Source: Rippkaea orientalis PCC 8801 (GTDB lineage Bacteria > Cyanobacteriota > Cyanobacteriia > Cyanobacteriales > Microcystaceae). From it: a DNA stretch of 64,000 nucleotides. The stretch lies in contig NC_011726.1 in the NCBI RefSeq assembly GCF_000021805.1, forward strand, positions 3,380,097-3,444,096. Direction: 5' to 3'. Under the pieces are notes generated by a model. The model was not told the DNA's origin, made no database searches, and saw only the letters and a program-made list of their open reading frames with translations. Every line of letters begins with the position of its first letter. Position 1 is the stretch's first letter. A program made the translations under genes and the position numbers. Positions 63,192 to 64,000 of this stretch are shown one piece after another.

Positions 63192-64000
63192 CTACTGATA
63201 TTTCGCCCGAACTTGACTAACAATATAGTCGGCAGCAACGTTAACAATTAAGGTTAAAATCATCAACACCAAAGCAGCATACATCAAGGCTGAAACCTGT
63301 AGTCCTGATGCTTCAGCAAATTGGTTAGCTAATAGTGAAGAAATGGTATTAGCTGGATCGAGAAGGGATAAACTTAACCGATTGGCATTTCCAATAATCA
63401 TTGTAACTGCCATCGTCTCTCCCATCGCGCGACCGAGGGCTAACATAATTCCCCCAACAATACCCGAAAAGGCTGCCGGAATTAAGACACGGAAAATGGT
63501 TTCCCAACGGGTTGCCCCTAACCCCAAGGACGCTTGACGTAATTCAGGGGGTAAAGAAGCCAAGGAATCACGGGAAATAGCCGTAATAATCGGTAAAATC
63601 ATAATTGACAGGATGATGCCTGCGGGTAACATCCCTGGACCGGCGGGTTTAGTACTGAATAAAGGTATCCAACCTAAATTCTGGTTTAAAAAGACCCCAA
63701 TGGGAGTAACTAGGGGAATTAAGACAAAAATACCCCATAATCCGTAAACAACACTGGGAATAGCGGCCAGAAGTTCCACTAAAAAGACTAAGGGGGTACG
63801 GAATTTCAGGGGGATAAAGTTTTCGCTGAGGAAAATAGCTGTTCCGATACCGAGAGGGACAGCAATTAGCAGAGAAATCAAAGAACTGACTAAGGTTCCG
63901 TAAATAACGGGTAATGCGCCAAATTGCTCCCTTCCGGCCACAGGGTTCCAGGCACTCGTCACTAAAAAGTTAAGCCCAAAGGTTTGAATCGCTGGCCAAG
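63192..64000 (-). CDS. pstC: Phosphate ABC transporter permease PstC (5' end outside window)
   Basis: Inner-membrane permease partner of PstA. The frame is open to the window edge (codons for W-P-A-I-Q-T-F-G-L-N-F-L-V-T-S-A-W-N-P), so the N-terminal part lies outside. Visible are GALPVIYGTLVSSLISLLIA, PLGIGTAIFLSE, the permease loop ASLPPELRQASLGLGATRWE and ALGRAMGETMAVTMIIGNA. It leads the visible operon pstC-pstA-pstB-pstB; pstS and any Pho box would lie to the right of the window. Confidence 0.95.
   Translation of the reverse strand, partial: WPAIQTFGLNFLVTSAWNPVAGREQFGALPVIYGTLVSSLISLLIAVPLGIGTAIFLSENFIPLKFRTPLVFLVELLAAIPSVVYGLWGIFVLIPLVTPIGVFLNQNLGWIPLFSTKPAGPGMLPAGIILSIMILPIITAISRDSLASLPPELRQASLGLGATRWETIFRVLIPAAFSGIVGGIMLALGRAMGETMAVTMIIGNANRLSLSLLDPANTISSLLANQFAEASGLQVSALMYAALVLMILTLIVNVAADYIVSQVRAKYQ

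Overview
The window is chromosomal DNA from a unicellular, probably nitrogen-fixing cyanobacterium of the Cyanothece/Crocosphaera/Rippkaea type. The evidence is a psbI gene (photosystem II), an Ftn2/ZipN division protein, a DUF3769 outer-membrane protein, HetP- and HetZ-like proteins, a cyanophycinase-family peptidase, the AT-leaning composition and frequent HIP1 octamers (GCGATCGC). No rRNA, tRNA, CRISPR array or intact insertion sequence was recognised. The genus is an inference.

Layout. 1-4.3 kb: the 3' part of leuS, then a toxin-antitoxin scrap yard with an intact-looking hicBA pair, a DUF433 antitoxin whose toxin is cut to 28 codons, a ribbon-helix-helix-like gene overlapping a frameshifted hicB, two damaged copies of one small gene, and a 92-bp direct repeat. 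4.3-8.7 kb: acpP-fabF, rpsU and ftn2. 8.9-21.5 kb, minus strand: a surface-glycan block with two very large tandem-domain glycosyltransferases, an FkbM methyltransferase, two polytopic membrane proteins (one GT39-like) and a decayed GT39 copy. 21.8-29.7 kb: ppsA, a Uma2 nuclease, a Tat-type solute-binding lipoprotein, ExbB/ExbD and a GAF-GGDEF cyclase.

30.3-45.2 kb is the most interesting part. It looks like a complete secreted-peptide system: an ABC exporter with a C39 peptidase domain and an N-terminal cNMP-binding-like domain, an HlyD adaptor, a HetP-like protein, two TPR-glycosyltransferase proteins, five small precursor genes with double-glycine-type leaders, a PpiC/SurA-like foldase, and a PEP-CTERM protein. 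The exporter would clip each leader after GG/GA/GS and pass the mature peptide through an HlyD tunnel. The foldase and glycosyltransferases are candidate maturation factors. The HetP-like protein carries the same leader-like motif at its C-terminus, ending GG followed by only six aromatic-rich residues, so it could be a substrate that releases a hexapeptide. The same 13-bp palindrome lies upstream of hlyD and of the first precursor, with a partial match upstream of the exporter gene. The overall type resembles the PteB/EbfG biofilm peptides of Synechococcus elongatus and the microcin-like clusters mined from cyanobacteria; the HetP twist and the glycosyltransferases are the less familiar parts.

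45.6-64 kb: psbI, a DUF3769 (LptD-like) protein, a DUF1349 protein beside a sugar-aminotransferase remnant, a HetZ-like regulator, an S51 peptidase, menH, an HNH nuclease, an M41-like protease without an AAA module, a NERD protein, miaB, a Ser/Thr kinase with TPRs, pgm, and the phosphate-uptake operon pstC-pstA-pstB-pstB running off the right edge.
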